Source: Lachancea dasiensis
Taxonomy: Eukaryota; Ascomycota; Saccharomycetes; Saccharomycetales; Saccharomycetaceae
Length of the DNA: 64,000 nt
Reading direction: 5' to 3'
Assembly: GCA_900074725.1 (NCBI GenBank)
Contig: LT598457.1
Span: 1,240,001-1,304,000 of the forward strand
In this document: one piece after another, positions 28,448-36,663 of the stretch
How the letters are laid out: each line of letters opens with the position of its first letter
How positions within the stretch are numbered: position 1 is the first letter of the stretch
Translations under genes and position numbers: made by a program
Notes under the pieces: model-generated
The model's input: only the letters and a program-made list of their open reading frames with translations
Databases searched by the model: none
Told to the model about the DNA's origin: nothing

Positions 28448-30739
28448 ATGGAGGGCCTAGAAGCTCAATTACGTCGCCTAAGGCTAGATAAGGGCCTTGT
28501 AGATGTTACATCTGAATTTCGCGAGCTGGCGAGCCGAATGGTTCCCGAAAGTGTGATAAAAGCACCGTCTTTTGATCTTTTCGAAGGGACGCACTCTCTG
28601 GAGATTGACAACCCAAAGCTAGACTCCAGCTTACTCGCGTTGACGGAGAAGGAGCTAAATTTTGACTGTACTAAAGTTTACGGGGAAGCAACGGAGCAGA
28701 AAGTAGAGTTTGTCACGGCTGTGGTGGATCGTCTGTGTAGAACCATTGTGCTTTGGCTTAACGACTTTCAAACATTACCAACGACGGTGCTAAGTTGTCG
28801 ATATGTGGCGCATATCCTGTGTCAGTTCACTGAAGACCCTTGTGCGGACCTTAGCTCATGTCAGCTAGAAACAGGAGACGAGTTGTTCGATCAGGTCCTG
28901 GCTAGCTGCGTGATCGCCGTCTGCTATTTCGTCAAATTTGTGCAAACGCTATTCAAAGCCGGCGTGGTGTATGAGGAGGAGGATTTGAACTGCAATGCAA
29001 TGGGGTTAAACGTCCTGTCTACGGTTCAGCTACCAACCGTGAAATCCCATCTTGCACGTAGCCAAAAATTGCTGGAGAAGTCGTATCCACAGGCACACCA
29101 ACTGCAAATGTTGTTGATGTTACTTATGCATTTGGTTGAGGTTTACGGATTACTTCCAACGTACTTCGGATCCACTTCTCAAGTGGATCATGAACATACG
29201 CTTAATAAGTTGATTGAGACCTCGCGGGATTTGGAGCAGTTCCCGCTGCCAGACGGTACGGTTTACCAAGGTGCATTCTCTGCTGTCATACAGAAGAAAA
29301 TGTCCAACCAGTTTCCTCCACGGGACATCATCCTACCGACGGGGAAAGAATACACTGCACTCGCCGATATGGTGCAAGATCTACGTTTTGTGCTCTCCGT
29401 GGACCAAGCCAAGACAGTAACTGAGATAGCGCAATTCTCTCGTTTTTTCAATCGTGTTCGACCACTACATGTCGTGGCCCGAGCATTCTATCCACTAAAT
29501 TTGATGAGGGATGACCAAACGGTACTGGCTCAGTATACCTTTGACGAGTATTCACAGCTTCACCTAGAAGAATTTTCTTTCTGTGACACAGAACTTTACA
29601 AACTGTTGAAGAATGAGCCCCAAACGTCAGGAGTAAAACAGAAATTCCAAGACTTCCTGCAAGAGATTTCTGGCGCTCTTTTCGAATGGTACCAGACTTC
29701 ATCCCAAAATCCATGCCGCTCTAGGCAGGGTTTTAATCGACAGCTGCTGATGTGGGATTCTTTACAGGCTCAAATCGAGACTTACGAGCTGGAACTCGAA
29801 TCTCAAGGTATTGCTGATCAGCTAGAGGATGGTAGCTCATTCATGCCCTTGACAACCTGGGTCTTCTACATGAAATTGAGAGCCATGTTAGACTTCGTCC
29901 TGAAAGGGTTTGAGTTAGATGTTTACAAGCCATGGGAATTTTTCTCCATGTTCTGGTACAGCTACTACCTAGCACAACATCTAGAAAATACGTTGCATAG
30001 AGTCCTCAACTTCATAGAGGCTAGAATTGACTCTATGGTGGCCTTGAACAAAAAAATCAAAAAACTGAAAGCTGGGGAAAAGAAGGAGAAGCTACGAGAG
30101 GCGTACCGGGCGGGTATGAGCTCGCAAATGCCGGTTTTAATGAAAAATAAGGATTTTATCAAGTACAGCCTTCTGGATTGCTCTGTGATTAAAATCTTGT
30201 CTCTAGCACAGGTGTTTCAGTTTGCGGTCCTGAAGTCCTTCGGTTTGATTGATAATCAACATCCTGGCAGCGGGAGGTTCTCTTCTCCGGAGCGTGTTCA
30301 TAAGCTTCGCTTCAAGACTTTTGCATCTATTGGAGTCCCTGAACTCCCATCCTATGGCTCATTCCAACAAAGCCTTCAAGATTTTGTCATCACCGAGCCG
30401 ATGTTCGAGACCAAACTAGCTCGGTCGCTCGATTTCAATGAGGTCGAACTGAGCAAGGTCAAGAGCTCCTTGCAATCTGTATTTCAAGATATAGAGGCGG
30501 ATTCTGGTCAAACTAGAGCTAGAGCCGGCACTCAACTGGTTCAGAAGCAGGCTCTTGAATATTACCAGGGCCTTTTGCGGTCTACAGACGCCCTTATCAT
30601 CAACGGCAAAACCTTGCGCAGCAAGCTGGGTAATAGACGTCGCGACGACCTTTCCACAGCCTACACTGTTGGTATCTCGCGCACGCAGGGGGGCTGCTCG
30701 TACTTCCCGCTCTTAAAGCTCGATCAACGGAAACCATGA
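28448..30739 (+). CDS. MAK10: NatC N-acetyltransferase auxiliary subunit Mak10 (Naa35)
   Basis: A 763-residue subunit of the NatC complex, which co-translationally acetylates N-terminal Met followed by hydrophobic residues; in S. cerevisiae it is needed for maintenance of the L-A killer virus and for Arl3 targeting. Conserved blocks are FDLFEGTHSLEIDNPKLDSSLL near the N-terminus, LPTTVLSCRY, EEEDLNCNAMG, SNQFPPRDI, CRSRQGFNRQLLMWDSLQAQ, KPWEFFSMFWYSYYL and LKSFGLIDNQHPGSGRFSS. All match Mak10. The first real ATG in the open frame is 28448 (MEGLEAQLRRLRLDKG). Divergent AFG1 upstream and RPL12 downstream match the YEL052-YEL054 order. Confidence 0.95.
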   Translation: MEGLEAQLRRLRLDKGLVDVTSEFRELASRMVPESVIKAPSFDLFEGTHSLEIDNPKLDSSLLALTEKELNFDCTKVYGEATEQKVEFVTAVVDRLCRTIVLWLNDFQTLPTTVLSCRYVAHILCQFTEDPCADLSSCQLETGDELFDQVLASCVIAVCYFVKFVQTLFKAGVVYEEEDLNCNAMGLNVLSTVQLPTVKSHLARSQKLLEKSYPQAHQLQMLLMLLMHLVEVYGLLPTYFGSTSQVDHEHTLNKLIETSRDLEQFPLPDGTVYQGAFSAVIQKKMSNQFPPRDIILPTGKEYTALADMVQDLRFVLSVDQAKTVTEIAQFSRFFNRVRPLHVVARAFYPLNLMRDDQTVLAQYTFDEYSQLHLEEFSFCDTELYKLLKNEPQTSGVKQKFQDFLQEISGALFEWYQTSSQNPCRSRQGFNRQLLMWDSLQAQIETYELELESQGIADQLEDGSSFMPLTTWVFYMKLRAMLDFVLKGFELDVYKPWEFFSMFWYSYYLAQHLENTLHRVLNFIEARIDSMVALNKKIKKLKAGEKKEKLREAYRAGMSSQMPVLMKNKDFIKYSLLDCSVIKILSLAQVFQFAVLKSFGLIDNQHPGSGRFSSPERVHKLRFKTFASIGVPELPSYGSFQQSLQDFVITEPMFETKLARSLDFNEVELSKVKSSLQSVFQDIEADSGQTRARAGTQLVQKQALEYYQGLLRSTDALIINGKTLRSKLGNRRRDDLSTAYTVGISRTQGGCSYFPLLKLDQRKP

Positions 30740-30844
30740 TAAAAATGGCACGGTGCAGCATCCAGTTTACTGCCGTGCGCAGTATGTTACGCATATACCA
30801 AGTTAAATAGACAAGTGATACATTAGCGTTCGCCCACCGCCAGT

Positions 30845-30886
30845 GTCGGCGTCAGCGTCAGCGTCAGCACCAGTGTCAGCGTCTGC
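30845..30886 (+). repeat. GTCAGC hexamer microsatellite
   Basis: Three exact tandem GTCAGC units plus flanking variants (GTCGGC, GTGTCAGC, GTCTGC) lie just after the MAK10 3' end. Confidence 0.75.
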
Positions 30887-30957
30887 GATCTCGGATGTGG
30901 TCCACGTGGTCTCTCAGCACGTGAGTTTGTCAGTTTACTTGTGACTGCTCATATTCC

Positions 30958-30970
30958 ACACCCATACATC
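30958..30970 (+). promoter_or_regulatory. Rap1-type site upstream of RPL12
   Basis: ACACCCATACATC matches the Rap1 consensus (ACACCCRYACAYM) used by ribosomal protein genes. It lies about 615 bases before the RPL12 ATG, further than the usual few hundred bases, with a GC-rich island in between. Confidence 0.7.
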
Positions 30971-31228
30971 TTTCTGATCTGTCACACAAAAAGGCTCTAG
31001 AGTGACGTAGCTTTTTGGGAGCATGTCCAGCAAAACACAGACACTGGGCTGGTCGGTCGGGAACGAAGGTTTTCGACCTCGGGCGAGGGACTATAGCCTA
31101 TACCGCCTCTATTTCGGCCATTCCAGCCACCGTGCACCGGTATATTCTCGGAATTGGGCTATATTTTCGCTATACACGATTTATTACTTCAATTTTTGCG
31201 TGGGTCGAAGGAAATATTTTTTTGTCAA

Positions 31229-31470
31229 AAAAAAAAAACTCAAGCCCACGCACTCCAGCCTGGCTGCACCGCGCTAGGCAGGGACATTCCTCTACGCCCG
31301 CCTAGCTGTAGGCTGGGATCCTACTGGCAGCGGGAGACTCACCCCACTACCGGTCCAGCAAACTGGTAGTAGGTGAGCCTAGCTCTGGGCGGGATCCGTC
31401 CAATGCTCGGACAGGCCTCGCGAGCTTGGGCTCAGCACCCGTGGGAAACTGAATCCTAACAACCAGTGCC
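31229..31470 (-). ncRNA. Candidate structured RNA: GC-rich hairpin island ending in T12 on the minus strand
   Basis: The stretch from about 31250 to 31460 is far richer in G+C than its surroundings and packs several stable hairpins. GCTAGGC (31273-31279) pairs with GCCTAGC (31300-31306), with GGG/CCC inside. GTAGG/CCTAC closes 31308-31324. CTCACC+CTACCGG pairs with CTGGTAG+GGTGAG across 31338-31377. Read on the minus strand, the island is followed at once by a run of 12 T, a strong pol III terminator. I found no clear A or B box and cannot match SRP, RNase P, MRP or U6 RNA. It could instead be part of the RPL12 promoter or leader. Confidence 0.3.
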
Positions 31471-31573
31471 AAAGAAGCATTTAGGTGAAAATGTTCCATT
31501 CTATACAATTGTCAGATTAGTTAATTGAAGATAATTCTACCGTACCCTCAAGGAAGATCGTCAATAATACAAG

Positions 31574-32071
31574 ATGCCTCCAAAGTTTGATCCAACTGAA
31601 GTTAAGTACTTGTACTTGAGAGCCGTCGGTGGTGAAGTTGGTGCTTCCGCTGCTTTGGCTCCAAAGATCGGTCCTTTGGGTTTGTCCCCAAAGAAGGTCG
31701 GTGAAGACATCGCCAAGGCCACCAAGGAATTCAAGGGTATCAAGGTCACCGTGCAGTTGAAGATCCAAAACAGACAAGCCACCGCCTCTGTGGTGCCATC
31801 TGCCTCTTCTTTGGTCATCACTGCCCTAAAGGAACCTCCAAGAGACAGAAAGAAGGACAAGAACGTCAAGCACAGCGGTAACTTGCAATTGGAAGACATC
31901 ATCGACGTCGCCAAGCAAATGAAGGACAAGTCTTTCGGTAAGAACTTGGCCTCCGTCACCAAGGAAATCTTGGGTACTGCCCAGTCCGTTGGCTGCCGTG
32001 TCAACTACAAGAACCCTCACGACATCATCGAAGCTATCAACGCTGGTGAGATTGAGATCCCAGAAAACTAA
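31574..32071 (+). CDS. RPL12: 60S ribosomal protein L12 (uL11)
   Basis: A 165-residue large-subunit protein of the stalk base that binds the GTPase centre of 25S rRNA. The sequence runs [43 protein letters not shown] and [25 protein letters not shown], the same length as S. cerevisiae Rpl12. Codon use is extremely biased (AAG, GGT, TTG, GTC, TCC), as expected for a very highly expressed gene. It is intronless. A Rap1-type site and poly(dA:dT) tract lie upstream. One copy is present here where S. cerevisiae has two ohnologues (YEL054C, YDR418W). Confidence 0.98.
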   Translation: MPPKFDPTEVKYLYLRAVGGEVGASAALAPKIGPLGLSPKKVGEDIAKATKEFKGIKVTVQLKIQNRQATASVVPSASSLVITALKEPPRDRKKDKNVKHSGNLQLEDIIDVAKQMKDKSFGKNLASVTKEILGTAQSVGCRVNYKNPHDIIEAINAGEIEIPEN

Positions 32072-32877
32072 GTTTGCTAGGGTCGCAAGAAACAAATAGT
32101 GGGCATTAAAGAAAAACCTGGTTCCAACATCACACATTTTTCTGTATTTTCTAGTCTAGGGTTTTTTTTAACAAACAAAGAAAGAAACTTTAATGTATCT
32201 CCGTTGCCTTTGGTGCTGGTCCGTTTTTGTTTTGCACCGCCTCTTCCCATCTTGCCTGTGGCTTCAGGGAATATCAGAATTACCGTTTTGATTAGCAATT
32301 TCCTTCCCTTCGCCCAACAACCTCTACTAACCTGAACTGAAACTTGGTTCTAATCTTAACTCTTGCTTCACAGTTTGTCTACACTCTGGATCTCAGCCAG
32401 GGATTTCAGTGGGTTTTGTTCAATGTGGAACGTTTCGACAAGTACACGTTGGGCTGGCCCGTGAATCTCTAATTCTAACTCCGTGTTGAGCTCCAATTTA
32501 ATAGCAAACAAGATTTATTCTGTCAATTACTCACCAAGATATATCGAGCAGAGGGGTGTTCTCAGAATTCCTCTCGCAGTGGTTATATTGGTCCATTTCA
32601 ATGACAAACATCTCTGCCTGTAGAATAGTAATTGGTAGAGGAAAACTTCTTGAGGCGTCTATAACAGTTCCTTGCCAACAGGCCCCGTCGGCCAGGGCGA
32701 AGTTGTGGTCGCACAGTCGTGGATTCTTTATGGCCAGTCACATCAAACGTAGCTACTGTAATGTCATTATAGTAATGACCATTATGAGTGGACTCAAAGA
32801 GATCTTTATGTAACCAAGAGTCAATTCACTAAAGGATTATTCTCAACTGTCCGACCAGGTTCCTGGTCAGCTTTCCG
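32072..32877. other. RPL12 3' flank to Atg37-like gene
   Basis: About 800 bases without a supportable gene. A short minus-strand frame (about 32077-32250, MGRGGAKQKRTS...) and a TACTAAC at about 32325 followed by CACAG were examined and not accepted. The rest is the RPL12 3' end and the promoter of the next gene. Confidence 0.45.
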
Positions 32878-33771
32878 ATGTCTGCAGACTCTGTGGATCA
32901 AGTCTTTGAGAAGGCTATCTCAACAATTCATACGTTATCCTCCCTTAAAGGCTACAATTCGCTACCACGGCCTCCAGCCAATGTCAGAACGGAGCTTTAT
33001 GCCTTGTTCAAGCAGTCCACGGAGGGAGATGTGGAGAGCGTTATTCCTAGGCCCACGGCTGATGGGGGGTCTCCGGAATTCACCGTGGCTCTGAAGAAAT
33101 GGGATGCTTGGAAAACAAAGTCCGGTATGAGTCAAACAGAAGCGAAAAAACAATATATTCAGCTGCTTATCTCTAGTATGAAATCTTACGCAATGGGAAC
33201 GTTGGCGGCAAGAGAGCTTCTGGCAGACTTGGAATTTCTATGGTCACAAGTGTCTCATACGCACCCGCCGGAGAACGACGACAATGGTGGTTTGATTATG
33301 GCTTTGCAGGACGACTTGCAAGATACTAAGTCACTACGTCTGCGCAGAGAAATTTACGAGACCCTTTTTGCACTTAATGAGCAGAAGCCCGGCCACAGAA
33401 ATACCGGATATCTCGATGGTGGGCAAAACGAGGCCCCAGACAGTCCCCCAGCATCGAAGCTTTCCAGGCTACGAAGAATGCTACGTTACGTTACCGGGTT
33501 TTTCATTCGTCAGTTGTGGAAATTGGCCAAGATACTGTTCACTCAGAGCCTGATAGCAGCTGCAGCCATCGTTCTGGCAAAACATTTCCAACCCTTATCA
33601 CCACTAACCATTGAGTGGGCCCCTACTGTGGACCGAGAAACCCAGACCCAAGGCGGCAGCTTGTATTCAAAGGCGTATATTCTGGTTCGGGACGGATTCA
33701 GTCTTATCTTCAAGTACATGAACAGTCAATTCAACTTGGGCATCCATCGCATTTATATTAACATTATTTAA
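32878..33771 (+). CDS. Atg37/ACBD5-like acyl-CoA-binding membrane protein
   Basis: A 297-residue protein with an N-terminal acyl-CoA-binding domain at about 5-110: VDQVFEKAISTIHTL, the tyrosine-bearing LYALFKQSTEGDV, PRPTADG, and KWDAWKTKSGMSQTEAKKQYIQLL. A helical linker with acidic patches follows, then a basic stretch (SKLSRLRRMLRYVTG) and a hydrophobic segment (LFTQSLIAAAAIVLAKHF, about 220-237), with about 60 residues after it. The ACB domain plus C-terminal anchor is the layout of Atg37 of Komagataella and mammalian ACBD5, peroxisomal membrane proteins used in pexophagy and ER contact. Soluble Acb1 is only about 87 residues, so this is not ACB1. Assignment to Atg37 is by architecture; the targeting is inferred. 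Confidence 0.75.
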   Translation: MSADSVDQVFEKAISTIHTLSSLKGYNSLPRPPANVRTELYALFKQSTEGDVESVIPRPTADGGSPEFTVALKKWDAWKTKSGMSQTEAKKQYIQLLISSMKSYAMGTLAARELLADLEFLWSQVSHTHPPENDDNGGLIMALQDDLQDTKSLRLRREIYETLFALNEQKPGHRNTGYLDGGQNEAPDSPPASKLSRLRRMLRYVTGFFIRQLWKLAKILFTQSLIAAAAIVLAKHFQPLSPLTIEWAPTVDRETQTQGGSLYSKAYILVRDGFSLIFKYMNSQFNLGIHRIYINII

Positions 33772-34080
33772 GAGCATTCATTCACCATCTGTCGGTCAAA
33801 GTCAAGCAAAAGTTCCTAAACAATAAATAATTTTCGAAAAAACCATTTGCTTAAACGCAATGCTGGAGACTCACACTTGGGAGTTGAATATGCTCCCCTG
33901 ATTCATTGAGCTGTTCCACTAAGCTGACTTAAGAGCTAGATGTGTTTTGGAGTATATGGTCAATAGGTTTGGTCACTGTCTACTAAACAGTCAGCGATAT
34001 TCAGACTAATTTCGGCCCCACAGAGTGTCCAGGCATCTACATGAAGAGACGATTGGAGTGGATGTATGGGACACCAGTAG
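33772..34080. other. Atg37-like to RAD30 intergenic region
   Basis: About 310 bases holding the upstream gene's 3' end and the RAD30 promoter. Nothing else was recognised. Confidence 0.5.
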
Positions 34081-35949
34081 ATGTCTAGTTACAAGTGGAG
34101 GGATCTTTTAGATTTAAACTCCAAGGACAAAGCTTATCTCTCACCGCTATCATGTATCGCTCATATTGACATCAATGCTTTTTTCGCTCAAGTCGAGCAA
34201 ATCAGATGCCACTACAGCGTTGATGAGCCTGTTGTTTGCGTTCAATGGAATTCAATAATCGCAGTATCCTATGCGGCGAGGAAATATGGTATAACACGAA
34301 TGGATTCAGTCTTTGATGCGTTCAAAAAATGCGACCATCTCATTCCAGTACACACGGCGGTCTTCCGCAAAGGTGAAGACTTTTGGCAATACCGCGACGA
34401 CTGCGGCTCTTGGCATACTGAAGAGGACAAGAAGTTGACGCCAGAGAAATTCAAGGTGTCATTAGACCCGTACAGAAGGGAAAGTCGAAAAGTGATAAAC
34501 ATATTTAATGAGTGGTGCGATATGGTAGAGAAGGGAAGTGTTGACGAGGTCTTTTTGGATCTCGGGCGCAATGTATTTGAGTGTTTATTCTTTGACGATA
34601 AAGTCGAGGGTTTTGGAGCGATGAGAGACCTGTTCAAAAATGGAGGGTATGATTTGGATGATTTTCTACCACAGGTCCCGGGGAAGGTATCAATTTATTT
34701 CGAAGGAAATGACTACAATCCAAGTAGTGAACATGCTTATCAAGACTGGGATGATATTCTATTTTGTTTGGGATCGATTATTTGCAATAAGATTCGATCT
34801 CAAATCTCAAAGGTTTTGGGATATACAACATCATGCGGTATTGCCCGAACCAAGACCATGGCCAAGTTAGCTTCTAACTTCAAGAAGCCTGATGCACAAA
34901 CCATTATCAGAAATAATAACATCTGTGCTTTTCTGGACAACGAGAGTTTAGAATTAACATCCTTTTGGAGCATGGGCGGTATAATCGGCAAAGGACTAAC
35001 GCAGCTATTAGAACTGCCGAACGAGAAACCGCTAAAATATATCAGGGACTCTTGGCCAGTTTCAAGTGATGAGTTGAGGGCCTATCTGAAGGAGAAGACA
35101 CAACAGATTACTGACGACAAAGATCTGTTTTATAGGCCAGCAGACGATCAGTTGCAGCAGATGAGCGAAAAAGTATTCCAACTAGCTCGCGGGGAATTCA
35201 GAACTCCTCTAAGCCCCAAGCCCATGGTGCGCTCCATGATGTCGAATAAAAATCTGCGAGGAAATTCGTGCCAGCATTACCAGGACTGTCTAGCCTGGTT
35301 GGAGGTTTTCAGTGGTGAGTTAATTGGGAGAATAAAGGAGTTGGAGGAGGAATACGAAAAGATAGTTATACCCAAGACCTTGACAATATCAGTTCGAACA
35401 ACAAAATTTCAAAGGCACAGTAGGGGTGGTAGCCTAGTAGTAAGCGGCCACGTTCGAGCCAAAGATCTAATGGAACGTGGAACAAGATTAATCAAGCAGC
35501 TGGATTGCAAACATGGAAACTCTGAGGGATTTTACCCTCTGACTAATATAAACATGATGATATCTAACTTCGAAATTGTGGAGACAGGCAAAACAATCGT
35601 TGACATGTTCGGACAAAGAACTCAGGTTATTCGCAGAAGTGGGGATGACTTCATCAAAGCAGGCGATCAGGGCTTGCTTGTACCAATAGAAGAAACTAAA
35701 GTAAGGCTTCGATGCGATCCTTGCAATATGAACTTCGAGGGCCCGAGCGAGTTCAAAGAGCACGAAGATTTCCACTTTGCTATGAAATTATCGGAAAGTC
35801 TGAATGGTGCTACAGAAAATTCAACTAATCTTTCCTATGGTGAGCGTCGGCTATTGTTTTCTAATTCGAAACGGGTCTCTGGAAAATCATCGCAAAAGAT
35901 AGGCAAAAGTGCGAAGAAGTCAGATATATATAAATATTTTAACAAGTAG
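34081..35949 (+). CDS. RAD30: DNA polymerase eta (Rad30)
   Basis: A 622-residue Y-family translesion polymerase that copies past UV cyclobutane dimers. The first catalytic carboxylate is in HIDINAFFAQVEQ (Asp30) and the second pair in SVDEVFLDLG (Asp155, Glu156). The steric YAARKYGI block and the helix-hairpin region GCTTSCGIARTKTMAKLASN-type sequence (about 245-262) follow. The little-finger domain lies at about 385-510. A ubiquitin-binding zinc finger is at about 545-570 (CDPCNMNF...EHEDFH), and the C-terminus SDIYKYFNK looks like a PCNA-interacting box after a basic stretch. All functional parts appear present and the length matches S. cerevisiae Rad30 (632). Confidence 0.96.
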   Translation: MSSYKWRDLLDLNSKDKAYLSPLSCIAHIDINAFFAQVEQIRCHYSVDEPVVCVQWNSIIAVSYAARKYGITRMDSVFDAFKKCDHLIPVHTAVFRKGEDFWQYRDDCGSWHTEEDKKLTPEKFKVSLDPYRRESRKVINIFNEWCDMVEKGSVDEVFLDLGRNVFECLFFDDKVEGFGAMRDLFKNGGYDLDDFLPQVPGKVSIYFEGNDYNPSSEHAYQDWDDILFCLGSIICNKIRSQISKVLGYTTSCGIARTKTMAKLASNFKKPDAQTIIRNNNICAFLDNESLELTSFWSMGGIIGKGLTQLLELPNEKPLKYIRDSWPVSSDELRAYLKEKTQQITDDKDLFYRPADDQLQQMSEKVFQLARGEFRTPLSPKPMVRSMMSNKNLRGNSCQHYQDCLAWLEVFSGELIGRIKELEEEYEKIVIPKTLTISVRTTKFQRHSRGGSLVVSGHVRAKDLMERGTRLIKQLDCKHGNSEGFYPLTNINMMISNFEIVETGKTIVDMFGQRTQVIRRSGDDFIKAGDQGLLVPIEETKVRLRCDPCNMNFEGPSEFKEHEDFHFAMKLSESLNGATENSTNLSYGERRLLFSNSKRVSGKSSQKIGKSAKKSDIYKYFNK

Positions 35950-36446
35950 ATAACAAACAGATGAATTAGAATATTTTGATCGGGTGCTCCTCTATAATCG
36001 GTGGGCTCAACCATTGATAGTGCTCCCTACATAGTTTTGTCGTCACGCAACGACAGTAATAGTAATAATGACAGGCCATTGGTAAGAGGCTAATTAAAGA
36101 TATTGCACAGTCGCGAGGCACTGATAAAACGGTAGAGATCTGTCTACTTCAGCCTCCACCAACATATCGTGATGAAATAAACTACGTGTGTCAACATGTG
36201 CCTTGTTGTTGAGGCGGCATGGAGAAAAAGTCCTGAAAGTGAGCTATTATGGATCAGAACAGATAATGAGAATAAGTACTGAAAGAAGCAAATTAGAAGT
36301 GGCTCGTATTGAAAGTTAGTACTCTAGCGACTACAAAACATGAATCCTTGAGTAAAGGCGGTAATAGTACACAGGAGCGCACATGCATATAAGCTCCTGA
36401 TAATCAACACTAAAGTGTACACCTATATAAAGACTTATATCGAAAC
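35950..36446. other. RAD30 3' flank to tRNA-Ser
   Basis: About 500 bases with no gene recognised. It ends in TATATAAAG (36424-36432) and other A/T words just before the tRNA, consistent with tRNA 5' flank composition. Confidence 0.5.
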
Positions 36447-36528
36447 GGCAATTTGGCCGAGTGGTTAAGGCGTAAGATTAGAAATCTTTTGGGCTCTGCC
36501 CGCGCAGGTTCGAATCCTGCAGTTGTCG
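36447..36528 (+). tRNA. tRNA-Ser (AGA)
   Basis: An 82-nt class II tRNA starting GGCAATTTGGCCGAGTGG, with the A box, anticodon loop TTAGAAA (anticodon AGA at 36480-36482), a long variable arm (GGGCTCTGCCC) and the B box GGTTCGAATCC. The ends GGCAA-type and TTGTCG pair as the acceptor stem. No intron. A T-rich terminator (TTATTTTTG) follows directly. One apparent T-T opposition at the top of the anticodon stem differs from the S. cerevisiae gene as I remember it. Confidence 0.97.
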
Positions 36529-36663
36529 TTATTTTTGGAACTTTCCAGAATTTGTTATTCCTTGTAAAGGATCAGAGGAACGTCCAGATCTCACCTGCTT
36601 GATGTTTGTCTTGACAAGTTTTTTGGACTACATTCTTCCCTAACTCTCGTTTTTATTAAAATG

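Larger units (their letters stand above)
30740..31573. other. MAK10-RPL12 intergenic region with complex structure
   Basis: About 830 bases. In order: a GTCAGC hexamer repeat (30845-30886), two CACGTG E-boxes (near 30903 and 30919), a Rap1-type site (30958-30970), a T7-GTC-A12 tract (31217-31240), a GC-rich hairpin island (about 31250-31460) and an A/T-rich leader before the RPL12 ATG. Open frames here are short and unconvincing. Confidence 0.6.

Noticed and set aside
30957-30987. CACAC direct repeat 26 bases apart around the Rap1-type site, like a telomerase template
   Set aside because: A Rap1 site before a ribosomal protein gene explains it better; no other telomerase RNA feature seen.
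31246-31263. A 14-base match to a human Alu/7SL segment (GCACTCCAGCCTGG)
   Set aside because: Too short, in the wrong surrounding order for SRP RNA or Alu; coincidence in GC-rich sequence.
32325-32492. TACTAAC, CACAG and then an open frame (FVYTLDLSQG...) downstream of RPL12
   Set aside because: Only 32 codons open, no donor or first exon; likely by chance.
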